Source of the DNA: Pseudoxanthomonas suwonensis J47
GTDB lineage: Bacteria > Pseudomonadota > Gammaproteobacteria > Xanthomonadales > Xanthomonadaceae
Length of the DNA: 37,202 bases
Assembly: GCF_000513955.1 (NCBI RefSeq)
Contig: NZ_AZUZ01000033.1
Coordinates: 146 to 37,347, forward strand
Reading direction: 5' to 3'
The notes below the pieces were generated by a model that ran no database searches, was not told the origin of the DNA, and worked only from the letters and a program-made list of their open reading frames with translations. Below, piece by piece: positions 1 to 7,389 of this stretch. The position numbers were made by a program, and so were the translations under genes. Within the stretch, counting starts at the first letter, position 1; every line of letters starts with the position of its first letter.

Positions 1-43
1 ACGAATCGCTTGCTTAAAGCAATTGACTTGTTGCTGTTTCAAA

Positions 44-79
44 CGTCTGCAAGATGGACAGTCATCCTTCCTGCAGGCG
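44..79. repeat. Imperfect hairpin in leader-like non-coding DNA
   Basis: Bases 44-58 pair imperfectly with bases 65-79; both arms contain CTGCA followed by a GGA block, separated by a 6-base loop. It lies in the gene-free first 530 bases of the window. No T-tract follows, so a simple intrinsic terminator is unlikely. A structured leader or trailer RNA is possible, but I have no further evidence for its role. Confidence 0.4.
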
Positions 80-153
80 TCCGCACAAGTTACCTGCGCA
101 CATTCTCAAAGAGCCCCGGAGTCGGCCTCAGCGCCTTCCTCCGTGTCCCGACG

Positions 154-312
154 TTTCCGTCGAGGTGAGCCGCACATTCTGTGCAGCTCGTTTCGGAAGT
201 GTCAACACCGCGCCAGCGGAATCTTCAGCTTCCGTTGACTTCAGCAGCGAACCGCTTCCGTCGAGGTGAGCCGCACATTCTGTCAGCTCGTTTCGAAAGC
301 GTCAACATCGCG
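154..312. repeat. 58-bp imperfect direct repeat (154-212 and 255-312)
   Basis: Two copies share the core TCCGTCGAGGTGAGCCGCAC and then continue through CAGCTCGTTTCG and GTCAACA, with a few substitutions and a 1-base length difference. They are about 101 bases apart. Neither copy is in a credible gene; short open frames here have no coding signature. The rest of 1-530 holds no gene I can support. The region upstream of 531 presumably contains the promoter of the amidohydrolase gene. Confidence 0.65.
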
Positions 313-530
313 TTGCGATCTTTTCACTTCCTTCCCGCTTCACTCGAAGCGCTTTGCAGCGCGTCCTCGTTGGCGGGGCGCGCATTGTAGCGAGCCCGGA
401 TCGATCCGCATAGCCTCCGCGCGACAATTTTTTCCGCGCTGCTTCCTTGCGTGTGAACGCGCCGGCGGAGAACGCCGCGCGGCCCACTCACATAGACTGC
501 GGACACCGCCACGGCGTACCGGGAGATGCC

Positions 531-1370
531 ATGTTCCGCACCCTCGCGCTGTACCTGCTGCTGCCGGCCGGCAGCGCCCTCGCCGCCTCGCCCGTCTTCG
601 ACGTCCACGTCCACCTGCGCGACGGCGCCACTTCGCTGCAGGCATATGAAGCGGAGGTCGCCAAGGCCGGCATCGAGCTGTCCGGCATCGGTGCGATGTG
701 GTTCGGCGGCCCGCACCAGGCCCGGGCCGGCGACCTGGAGGCCATCCGCGCCGGCAACGACAGCGTGATCGCCCTGGCTGCCGCGCATCCGGAAGTATTG
801 CCCATCGCCACTGTCCATCCCTATGACGGGCAGGCCGCGCTGGACGAACTGGCCCGCGTGGCCGCCGCCGGCGTGAAGGTCCTCAAGCTCCACGCCCACA
901 CCCAGCAGTTCGACGTGGACGACCCGCGGGTGGAGGCCACGGCCCGCCGCGCCGGCGAGCTGGGGATGAGCGTGCTGATGGACAACGCCGCGATCCTGCC
1001 GGGCGACAACCAGAAGCTGTTCAACCTGGCCGTGCGCGTCCCGGGCACGAAGTTCATCTTCGCGCACATGGGCGGGCTGGAGTTCCGCTTCTGGAACATC
1101 CTCGTCCTGGCCCGTACCGCCGACGGCTTCGCCATGGACAACGTCTACTTCGACATCTCCGGGCCGGTGCTGCTGGCCGCCGGTTCGCCGCTGGAGGACG
1201 AGTTCACCTGGACCCTGCGCAACGTGGGCATCGACCACATCCTGCTGGGCTCGGACTATCCGCAGATCAGCCTGGAGAAGATGGCTGGCGCGCTGGAGCA
1301 GCTGGACCTGACGGACGAGGAGAAGGCCCGGATCCGCTCGGGCAACGCGCGCCGGCTGTTCGGCTTGTAG
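531..1370 (+). CDS. Secreted amidohydrolase-family (TIM-barrel) metal-dependent hydrolase
   Basis: Protein of 279 residues. The N-terminus is a short hydrophobic signal peptide ending near SALAAS, so export to the periplasm is likely. The mature part begins with the metal-binding DVHVHL motif (His26, His28). It continues with a KLHAH segment, FAHMGGLEF with a conserved His, and LGSDYPQ near the C-terminus whose Asp is the usual last metal ligand. This order fits the amidohydrolase_2 family (PF04909 type). An upstream in-frame ATG at 447 was rejected because it would add 28 arginine-rich residues ahead of the signal peptide. The substrate is unknown. It converges with the roadblock gene 21 bases downstream and has no operon partner. 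Confidence 0.85.
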   Translation: MFRTLALYLLLPAGSALAASPVFDVHVHLRDGATSLQAYEAEVAKAGIELSGIGAMWFGGPHQARAGDLEAIRAGNDSVIALAAAHPEVLPIATVHPYDGQAALDELARVAAAGVKVLKLHAHTQQFDVDDPRVEATARRAGELGMSVLMDNAAILPGDNQKLFNLAVRVPGTKFIFAHMGGLEFRFWNILVLARTADGFAMDNVYFDISGPVLLAAGSPLEDEFTWTLRNVGIDHILLGSDYPQISLEKMAGALEQLDLTDEEKARIRSGNARRLFGL

Positions 1371-1391
1371 ACGGCGACGCCCCTGTACCGA

Positions 1392-1883
1392 TCAGGTGGC
1401 AGGTACAGGCATGCCCAGCGCGGCGACGTCCCCCTGCCCGCCCAGCGCGGCCGGCGCCGGCACAGCCACTTCCACGGACGCGATGGCCGCCGGCCGCATC
1501 AGGATTTCCCCGATCGCCACCGCGCAGCTGCGCGCCTGCCCCAGGACCAGGCCGTTCAGGGTCTCGGTGGACGCCAGCACCGACAGGATCAGCAGCCCGG
1601 AGCGCTCCGGGATCCGCACCAGCACCAGCTTGCCCAGCCGGCCTTCGACCAGGACGTGGTCCAGCGTCCCCGCCGACAGCTCGGTCAGCACCGTATTGCC
1701 CAGTGCCACCATCGCGCTGGACATCGCCGCCAGCTTGGCGGCGTCGACCTCGCGGCGATGCCGGTGCACGAACGGCCGTCCGTCGCGCATCGCCAGCGCC
1801 GCCACCAGGAATCCGGAATGGCGGTCCACCAGCCGGTCCAGTTCGTCCCTTGCCGCATCGCGATGCGCCGCGTCCAGACTCAT
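1392..1883 (-). CDS. Roadblock/LC7 domain protein (MglB/CvnB-like)
   Basis: About 163 residues from the Met at 1883; an in-frame Met at 1898 would add MGLND. The sequence shows the roadblock/LC7 alternation of strands and helices: a central HSGFLVAALAMRDG strand pair, a helix with AAMSSAMVALG, then strands ending LVLVRI and LLILSVLAS. Such proteins usually form dimers that bind a Ras-like GTPase as GAP or scaffold. The gene directly follows the small-GTPase gene with near overlap, the arrangement seen for MglB-MglA and for the roadblock and GTPase members of streptomycete conservons. It is the last gene of the 4610-1392 operon. The assignment to the fold is strong; the GAP role is inference. 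Confidence 0.82.
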   Translation of the reverse strand: MSLDAAHRDAARDELDRLVDRHSGFLVAALAMRDGRPFVHRHRREVDAAKLAAMSSAMVALGNTVLTELSAGTLDHVLVEGRLGKLVLVRIPERSGLLILSVLASTETLNGLVLGQARSCAVAIGEILMRPAAIASVEVAVPAPAALGGQGDVAALGMPVPAT

Positions 1884-1884
1884 G

Positions 1885-2445
1885 TCATTCAACCCCATGC
1901 AGTTCTTCAGCCACGCGTTCGTTGTAGGTCAGCATCGTGAGGATCAGCTCGGCGATGCACACCGCATCCTCGCGACGGCGCGCATCCACCCGGATCACCG
2001 GGGCCAGCATCCGGTGCGCCTGCAGGCGGGTGCGGCAGGCGTCCGGCAGTGCCGGGTCCATGTCGTCTGAACGGTTGAGCGCGACCACGCACGGCAGGCC
2101 GCGCAGGTCCGACGCGTAGGTCCGCAGGGTTTCCTCGAATCCGTCCAGGCCGGCCGGCGACGAGGCATCCACCAGGAGCACCACGCCGACCAGCCCGCTG
2201 CGCACCACCTCGAACATGAAGCGGAAGCGCGACTGGCCCGGCAGGCCGTACAGGTCCAGGCGGCCGTGCTCGCCCAGGTCGACCACGCCGAAGTCCATCG
2301 CCACGGTGGTCGTGGCCTTGCGCTCGGCCAGTTCGTCGGTGCAACCGACGTCGGTATCCACCGGCGGTGTGTCGCTCAGCGCGGCGATGCAGGTGGTCTT
2401 GCCACTTCCCGGCTCGCCGAGGAAGGCGAGCTTCATCTTCGTCAT
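1885..2445 (-). CDS. Small Ras-like GTPase (MglA/CvnD type)
   Basis: Protein of 186 residues. The P-loop is GEPGSGKT at residues 10-17. A Thr-rich switch I follows (TTTVAMDFG, about 45-53), then LPGQ at 68-71 as the G3 motif with Gln in the position used by MglA-like and Arf-like enzymes. NRSD at 124-127 stands in for the usual NKxD. The start at 2445 gives an ATGA overlap with the stop of the upstream 218-residue gene, implying translational coupling; the longer frame to 2493 is shadow sequence inside that gene. Bacterial GTPases of this kind are molecular switches for polarity or signalling and are typically paired with roadblock proteins, as here. The Lys to Arg change in G4 is conservative. 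Confidence 0.87.
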   Translation of the reverse strand: MTKMKLAFLGEPGSGKTTCIAALSDTPPVDTDVGCTDELAERKATTTVAMDFGVVDLGEHGRLDLYGLPGQSRFRFMFEVVRSGLVGVVLLVDASSPAGLDGFEETLRTYASDLRGLPCVVALNRSDDMDPALPDACRTRLQAHRMLAPVIRVDARRREDAVCIAELILTMLTYNERVAEELHGVE

Positions 2446-3098
2446 AGGGAAAATCCCAGTCGCCGGCCCAGGCCGCGCACCAGGCCACGCCACGCTGCCT
2501 GCGGCGGTGCCTGGCGCGGCGCCGCGGGCGCCTCGCCGGCCACCTGCTCGTCCAGGCCTTCGCGCCGCAGCGCCTCGATTTCGGACGCGACGGCCGCCGC
2601 GTCCTCGCCAATCCGTGCCGCCAGCGTGCCCACGCTGGCCGGGGCGAAGGTCAGCACCGCAAGTACATGCAGGCGCAGCCGTGAAGCCCCTTCCAGGTCC
2701 AGCGGCCAGGCCAGCAGGCGAAGCGGCGGCCCGGCCTGCGTGTCACCGGCCGGTTGTGCCGGTGTCGCCTCCGGCCCGTCGCCCTCGGCGAACGCACGGC
2801 TCGTTTCGGACAGCACCGCCAGCAGCTGCGGCACCCGCAGCGGCCGGTACAGCGTGCCCTTGGGGAATTCGCGCGGTCGCGCGGCGCATCCCACGCGCCG
2901 CGCGCCGCCGGCGGACGCCGAACCGGTGTCCAGGCTGACCAGGCACAGATCCGCGTCCCGCGGGTCGTCGACCAGTTCCCAGGAAGCCCTGAGATACGGT
3001 CCCAGCCGCGCCAGCGTGCCGCGCAGCGAATCCAGGTCGGATTCGCTGAAGCCGGCGCAGGCCAGCCGCAGGGGCCGATGGCCGACGACCGGTGTCAT
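2442..3098 (-). CDS. Uncharacterised protein: receiver-like N-terminus plus winged-helix-like C-terminus
   Basis: Protein of 218 residues with no family I can name. Residues 10-105 alternate short hydrophobic strands and helices (RLACAG, ADLCLVSLD, RPLRVPQLLAVLSE) in a way that resembles a degenerate response-regulator receiver. Residues 143-185 (LHVLAVLTFAP, TLAARIG, VASEIEALRREGL) look like a helix-turn-helix or winged helix. In streptomycete conservons the gene beside the roadblock and GTPase genes encodes DUF742, also winged-helix-like, so this could be a functional counterpart; that is inference. It sits between the frameshifted 135-residue gene and the GTPase gene and overlaps the latter by ATGA. 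The low-complexity Ala/Pro linker 105-125 is typical of a domain boundary. Confidence 0.7.
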   Translation of the reverse strand: MTPVVGHRPLRLACAGFSESDLDSLRGTLARLGPYLRASWELVDDPRDADLCLVSLDTGSASAGGARRVGCAARPREFPKGTLYRPLRVPQLLAVLSETSRAFAEGDGPEATPAQPAGDTQAGPPLRLLAWPLDLEGASRLRLHVLAVLTFAPASVGTLAARIGEDAAAVASEIEALRREGLDEQVAGEAPAAPRQAPPQAAWRGLVRGLGRRLGFSL

Positions 3099-3099
3099 C

Positions 3100-3508
3100 T
3101 CACACCGCCGCCTCGACCGCCGGCAGCGCCGCGCGGGCCTTCATCAGCACCATGCCGACGTTGGCCGAGCCGCGGGTCACGAACACCGCCGCATGTTCCG
3201 GGTAGCGCCGCGAACGCAGGAACACGTGGATCAGGCTGGTGCTGAACACCACGATCTCGTTGAAGTAGTGGCCGCCATCGTTCGGCGACAGGCCACGGGC
3301 TTTTCTTGAACAGGTTCTCCACCTCGACCACGTTCCTGCCCTGGAACAGGTCCCCAGTAGCTGCCGCCACCAGGTCGAGCACTTCCGGCGGATGCGAGTC
3401 CACCGTGCGCACGCCCAGCAGCATGCCGGTGGCCATCTCGACGTAACCGGCGGCCACGCATTCGGGGATTTCGGACTGGCTGGCGGCCAGGGCTTTATCA
3501 AGCGACAT
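3100..3508 (-). pseudogene. Small roadblock-like or conserved unknown protein, frameshifted at a 4-A run
   Basis: The reading frame from ATG 3508 is clean for about 69 codons (to VENLFKK). It then degenerates into a low-quality arginine/glycine-rich tail running to 3095. The -1 alternative frame resumes a convincing protein, ARGLSPNDGGHYFNEIVVFS through ALPAVEAAV, and stops at 3100. Removing one A from the AAAA run at 3301-3304 joins the two into a 135-residue protein. The body has a mixed alpha/beta pattern reminiscent of roadblock/LC7 proteins, but I cannot assign it confidently. The start overlaps the end of the ABC-phosphatase gene by 11 bases. Either the gene is broken, the base is a sequencing or assembly error, or translation slips at this site. 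Clean frames on both sides argue for a recent or artefactual event. Confidence 0.75.
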
Positions 3509-4610
3509 CTACGACTCCTTGCTGAGGACGGGTGGGTGCCACGATGGGCGCCACGGGGTTCCAACCCGCGATGCGCCCGGAAAACGCATGGATGAACTGG
3601 TGCTGGGCGCGCGACTGGATCGCCCGCGGCTGCGCGGCGCGCACGCGGGCGATGGCGACCTCGGCGCTGTCGCCGAACCAGGCCAGCACCGCGGCGAGGG
3701 CGGCGCCGGTGCGGCCCAGCCCGCCCTGGCAGTGCATCGCCACCGCGCCGCCGCGGCGGATGCAGGCTTCCGCCGCGCGGCACAGGGCCAGGGCCTGGTC
3801 GAAACTGGGCGGCGCCATGTCCGGCACCGGCACGTGGTGCAGGGCGATGCCGCGGGCGCGCAGCGCCTCGCGGTCCCAGGCCACCTCGGTTTCCAGGCAG
3901 AACATCTCGCGCACGCCGTGCGCGGCCAGCGCGTCGAACTGCACGCCGGCATCGGCGACCAGGCCCGGGCGCGACAGCCCCGCCAGCATCCCGGGCACCG
4001 CCCACCAGATGCCGTGCTGCACCGGCCAGGCCGGCGAGGATTCGCTGCAGCTGCCGGAGGCGACGTAGTCGCGCCCGGCGGCGCTGGCGGGATTGGCGAA
4101 GAACTCGTGGACCGGCGCGACCTCGAGGACCCGGCCGCCGCCGAGCAGCACCAGCTGGCCGCCCAGCGCCAGGCAGTCGCGACGGTTGTGGGTCACCACC
4201 ACCACCAGGGCATGGCGGGCGCGGGCGGCGATGGCCTCGCGCACGCGGGCGGCCTGGGCCTCGTCGAGGCCGGCGGTGGGTTCGTCGAGCAGATACCAGT
4301 CGGCGTCGCGGGCCAGCGCATCGAGCACGGCGCCGGTACGGCGCTCGCCCGCGGACAGGGGCACCAGGTTCTGGGCCGCGCGACTGTCGCGCTGGCCCAG
4401 GTAGACCGGCCGGGTCGGCACCTCGCCCGCAAGCCGCAGCTCGCCTTCCAGCGGACCGAGGCCCGCCATGCCGCGCAACAGGCTGGACTTGCCCGCCCCA
4501 GCCGGACCCACCACGAACAACAGACCAGGTGCCGGCGCCTCGAGATCGATCCCCGCCAGCAGCGGGCGACCCGATGCGCTGACCACCGCGCCCCGGCGCA
4601 GCGACAGCAT
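3498..4610 (-). CDS. ABC-ATPase domain fused to a cysteine-based (dual-specificity-like) protein phosphatase
   Basis: Protein of 370 residues with two enzymatic halves. Residues 1-175 are an ABC nucleotide-binding domain: Walker A GPAGAGKSS 35-43, signature LSAGERR 85-91, Walker B WYLLDEP 105-111 and H-loop His141. Residues 195-350 are a protein tyrosine/dual-specificity phosphatase. The CX5R loop HCQGGLGRTG has nucleophile Cys294 and Arg300, and PVPDM supplies the general acid Asp264. The start at 4610 follows GAGGTAGGTGG, a good ribosome binding site; the longer frame to 4667 is less likely. No permease gene is nearby, so the ABC part may not drive transport. It is the first gene of the roadblock/GTPase operon and is divergent from the LuxR-type gene. 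Motifs are unmistakable; the combined role is unknown. Confidence 0.88.
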   Translation of the reverse strand: MLSLRRGAVVSASGRPLLAGIDLEAPAPGLLFVVGPAGAGKSSLLRGMAGLGPLEGELRLAGEVPTRPVYLGQRDSRAAQNLVPLSAGERRTGAVLDALARDADWYLLDEPTAGLDEAQAARVREAIAARARHALVVVVTHNRRDCLALGGQLVLLGGGRVLEVAPVHEFFANPASAAGRDYVASGSCSESSPAWPVQHGIWWAVPGMLAGLSRPGLVADAGVQFDALAAHGVREMFCLETEVAWDREALRARGIALHHVPVPDMAPPSFDQALALCRAAEACIRRGGAVAMHCQGGLGRTGAALAAVLAWFGDSAEVAIARVRAAQPRAIQSRAQHQFIHAFSGRIAGWNPVAPIVAPTRPQQGVVDVA

Positions 4611-4844
4611 GAACCACCTACCTCTGTTCGACGCGCCCCCCTGACGCGTTTGCCCGATCCTAGGCACAGGTCACACTTCGAACCTATCGGGGGCCCCCCG
4701 ATGCCCCACCTTCACTTAACTGTTAATGTTCGCCCTCGAAGCTGGGAGCGGAATGGATACTGGCTCGGCAGATGAAGTGCCGCACGTCGGCGCATCACGC
4801 AATGCCCGACGGCGCTGCATTCGTCCAGGTATCCCGCAATCCCG
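4611..4844. promoter_or_regulatory. Divergent intergenic region between signalling operon and LuxR-type regulator
   Basis: This 234-base gap separates the leftward ABC-phosphatase operon from the rightward regulator gene and must hold both promoters. It is less GC-rich around 4720-4740 (ACTTAACTGTTAATGTT) than its neighbours. I could not fix convincing -35/-10 pairs. Its position makes it the natural target of the adjacent LuxR-type protein. Confidence 0.4.
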
Positions 4845-5537
4845 ATGGCAACAGCAACATTCCGTCGTACCGGTCCGGTCCGGATCATGCTCGCCCTGCC
4901 CGGACTGCTGGCCATGCTGGGCCTGCGCCAGCTGATCGAACGCATCCCCGGCGCCGAAGTCGCTTCCACCGTCTCCACCCGCGATGCCCTGCTGCGCGCC
5001 CTGCGCGAGCAGCGCCCGGACGTGCTCGTGGCGGACCCGGGCCTGCTTGCGGAAGAGGTGTCGCCAGGCATGCTCGTCGGCATCCGCGTGCTGCACATTT
5101 CCCCGCATCCGCATGCGCGGCCGGCGACGCGCAACCACGCCTGCGGCTTCGTCAGCGAGCGCAGCGACCTGGAGCGGGTCTGCGAGGCGCTGGAAATCAT
5201 CACCGACTGCACGGTCGCCCACGGCCAGCGCGGCGATTGCGTGTCCTGCCCGCTGAGCAAGTCGCTCAAGCCGGCGCCGCTGCCGGTGCTGACCCGCCGC
5301 GAATCGGAAGTGTTCGCCCTGATCAGCCGGGGCAAGGGCCCGACCGCCATCGGCCAGGAGCTGGGCCTGAGCATCAAGACCATCGAGACCCATCGCGAGA
5401 ACATCAAGCGCAAGCTCGGCCTGTCGTGCTCGATGGACCTGGTCGACCTGGCGCGGCGCTGGAGCCGCGGCGAATCGATCGACGATGCGTTCCCGGCGCG
5501 GCCGGCGCCCAACGGCGCGCGGCGATCGCCGGCCTGA
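4845..5537 (+). CDS. LuxR-family transcriptional regulator with degenerate receiver and cysteine cluster
   Basis: Protein of 230 residues. Residues 148-205 are a LuxR/NarL-type helix-turn-helix (LTRRESEVFALI, then GLSIKTIETHRENIKRKLGL). Residues 12-118 follow the receiver fold with an Asp at VADP (Asp64) in the phosphoacceptor position. The N-terminal acidic pair is replaced by LPG, and the conserved Lys region reads FVSERSD, so classical phosphorylation is doubtful. The linker carries Cys100, Cys113, Cys122 and a CVSC pair at 132/135, plus several His around 84-98, suggesting redox or metal sensing (inference). ATG 4845 has no strong Shine-Dalgarno; the Met at 4887 is an alternative start but would trim the first strand. 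It is divergent from the ABC-phosphatase operon, its probable target. Confidence 0.85.
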   Translation: MATATFRRTGPVRIMLALPGLLAMLGLRQLIERIPGAEVASTVSTRDALLRALREQRPDVLVADPGLLAEEVSPGMLVGIRVLHISPHPHARPATRNHACGFVSERSDLERVCEALEIITDCTVAHGQRGDCVSCPLSKSLKPAPLPVLTRRESEVFALISRGKGPTAIGQELGLSIKTIETHRENIKRKLGLSCSMDLVDLARRWSRGESIDDAFPARPAPNGARRSPA

Positions 5538-5590
5538 GCATCGGCGCATAGCGCAACCGGCCGCTTCCATGCGGCGCGGCGACGCCTCGA

Positions 5591-6442
5591 TCAGCGGTAA
5601 GGCCCCGGCCCGCGCCAGACCAGTTCGCCCAGGTGGTAGACCGCGATCACCACCACCACCTGGCGCGCATCGCCGATGCCCTGCATCTGCGGGTCGGTGG
5701 GGTCCAGCAGGCGGCACTTGCCCGAACCGCGGCGCAGCGCGATCTCCAGCGGGCACACCATCCGCGATCGCATGCCCGGCAGCGGGAAGGAGATCTCCTC
5801 CATCCCCTGCTCCTTCCACGAACGCAGGCGCTCCTCGGCCAGCAGGTCGTAGATGATCTGGTAGCCGCCGACCTCGACGCTGGGCTCGGCCGCGTCCAGG
5901 TCGTGCCCCCTGCCCGGCTTGTTGGCCGGCCCGCGCGCGGGGCCGCTGACCGCCGGGCCGGTTTCTTCCTCCAGCATGCCCGGCGGGCGCCCGGTCCATT
6001 CGTGCGGGCGGCGCTGCGCCTGTGCGGGGCTGGAGGCCGGCGGGCGCACCGCCTCCCTGCCCGCGGTATCGCTCGGGCGGGTGCCGGCCTCCGGCTGCGG
6101 CTCTTCCTCGCGCAGGATGTACTTCGCCTGCGCGACCGGCTTGCGCGGAGGCTGGGGCTTGCGGGCTTCGCGGGTCGCCGGCTTCGGTGGCGCGCTCGGC
6201 GCCGGGCTGGGCGGGGCCTGCGTTTCCGGGGACTCGGCCGGCTCGCCGAGGAAGTTCACCCGCACCCGCCCGCCGCCGGCCGCGCCCTGCGGCGTGGTCA
6301 CCACCTCCTGGCGCGCCGCATGCAGCACCAGCAGCAGGAACAGCACATGCAGCAGCACGCTCAGCAGCGCGGCGATCCAGCGCTGCAGGCGTTCGTTGCG
6401 TGGCGTCGTGTCCGCCGTCGGCGTGGGGGTGCGATCGGTCAT
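5591..6442 (-). CDS. TonB-like envelope-spanning protein of unknown function
   Basis: Protein of 283 residues. A short basic cytoplasmic tail precedes one transmembrane helix at about residues 20-42 (WIAALLSVLLHVLFLLLVLH). A Pro/Lys/Glu-rich periplasmic stretch (about 70-130) follows, and then a C-terminal domain from about 195 with YQIIYDLL, two Cys in VCPLEIALRRGSGKC and a final strand VVVIAVYHLGELVW. This is the layout of TonB and of other periplasm-spanning proteins, but the C-terminal domain does not obviously carry the TonB YP box, so I do not call it tonB. The frame is open far upstream to 7132, but that part is the shadow of the gene on the other strand; start 6442 puts the TM helix in its usual place. 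Confidence 0.75.
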   Translation of the reverse strand: MTDRTPTPTADTTPRNERLQRWIAALLSVLLHVLFLLLVLHAARQEVVTTPQGAAGGGRVRVNFLGEPAESPETQAPPSPAPSAPPKPATREARKPQPPRKPVAQAKYILREEEPQPEAGTRPSDTAGREAVRPPASSPAQAQRRPHEWTGRPPGMLEEETGPAVSGPARGPANKPGRGHDLDAAEPSVEVGGYQIIYDLLAEERLRSWKEQGMEEISFPLPGMRSRMVCPLEIALRRGSGKCRLLDPTDPQMQGIGDARQVVVVIAVYHLGELVWRGPGPYR

Positions 6443-6643
6443 GCCGCCATGCGGGCGTGGGAATTGCGGGCCCTCATGCGGGAACCACGGAGCGAGGGGG
6501 AGCTGCGCATGGTAACGCCTGCGACGGCGCAGGCCGCGGCATACAGCATCCCGCCGACGCAGCCCCGGCGTCCGCGGCGGCATCACCCGTGCCTCACCCC
6601 GCGCCAACGCGACCTTGCAGCGGGCGGTGCTAACAGCGGACGC

Positions 6644-7336
6644 ATGGCACGTTCCCGCATCCTCCCCGCCCCGCCCTCCGGCCTGCCCGGCGCGCTGCGC
6701 TGCCGGCGCAAGTTCCTGCGCCAGTTCCCGGGCGGCTTCCGGGACCCCACCTACCTGGACTGGGAACGCGACTACAAGGTCGAGAGCCATCGCCGCTGGC
6801 GCGAAGCGCTGCCGCGCGCCACCTTCCGCGCCCTGCTCGACGCCGGCCAGGAAGCGGAGGTGGCGGCGCGCGCGGTTCGGGTGGAACAGCGTTCGCGCCA
6901 CAGCATGCTGTTCTCGTTCGAGAAGATGACCCTGCGCGACGCCCTGCGCGATCCGGACGGCGCCCATGCCTTCGCGCATGGCCTGTACGATTTCCTGCAC
7001 GGCCGCAGCGCACTGCCGGCGCGCTTCGATCGCTGGGTCGCCGTCCTCGACCGCCTGCCGCGCCGGCAGACCCGCGTGCTGACCTGGCCGCTGGCGACCG
7101 TGTTCGGCTTCATCGCCCACCCGCGTACGCACATGTTCATGAAGCCCAATACCGTGCGCGCCGCGGCCCGCGCCTACGGCTACGACCTCCCCTACCGGTC
7201 GCGCCCCTCCTGGGAGATCTACCAGGGCCTGCTCGATTTCGCCGACCTCGTGCGGCGCGACCTTGCCGACCTGCAGCCGCGCGACATGATCGACGTGCAG
7301 TCGTTCCTGTGGGTGCAGGGGTCGGACGAGTACTGA
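6644..7336 (+). CDS. Conserved protein of unknown function (230 aa)
   Basis: Soluble-looking protein of 230 residues rich in Arg and aromatic residues. It opens with a region containing RKFLRQFPGGF and YLDWERDYK. A central part has SMLFSFEKMTLRDAL, and the C-terminal half contains TWPLATVFGFIAHP, HMFMKPNTVRAAARAYGYD and DMIDVQSFLWVQGSDEY at the very end. No signal peptide or membrane segment is visible. I recall similar proteins annotated only as hypothetical in many proteobacteria, so it is probably a real conserved family without a known role. The Met at 6644 is the first that leaves a plausible N-terminus. It is divergent from the TonB-like gene and convergent with the DUF4344 gene. Confidence 0.78.
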   Translation: MARSRILPAPPSGLPGALRCRRKFLRQFPGGFRDPTYLDWERDYKVESHRRWREALPRATFRALLDAGQEAEVAARAVRVEQRSRHSMLFSFEKMTLRDALRDPDGAHAFAHGLYDFLHGRSALPARFDRWVAVLDRLPRRQTRVLTWPLATVFGFIAHPRTHMFMKPNTVRAAARAYGYDLPYRSRPSWEIYQGLLDFADLVRRDLADLQPRDMIDVQSFLWVQGSDEY

Positions 7337-7389
7337 ACGCCGCCGGGAGGCTGGCCGTTTGCCCGAAGGCCCGCTCGCTCCCTACGGCA

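Noticed and set aside
2266-3309. 347-codon plus-strand frame over the GTPase and its upstream gene
   Set aside because: No start signal, no motif, and it is antisense to two recognisable genes.
3295-3310. Programmed frameshift
   Set aside because: AAGAAAAG is not a classical slippery heptamer and no downstream stimulatory structure was obvious; a simple insertion explains it better.
3100-4617. 505-codon minus-strand frame spanning the ABC-phosphatase gene
   Set aside because: Most of it is Arg/Gly/Pro-rich shadow sequence. Only its last ~65 codons are genuine, as the continuation of the frameshifted 135-residue gene.
5591-7132. 513-codon version of the TonB-like protein
   Set aside because: The N-terminal 230 residues are antisense to the 230-residue unknown gene, and the TM helix belongs at the N-terminus, so the start was set at 6442.
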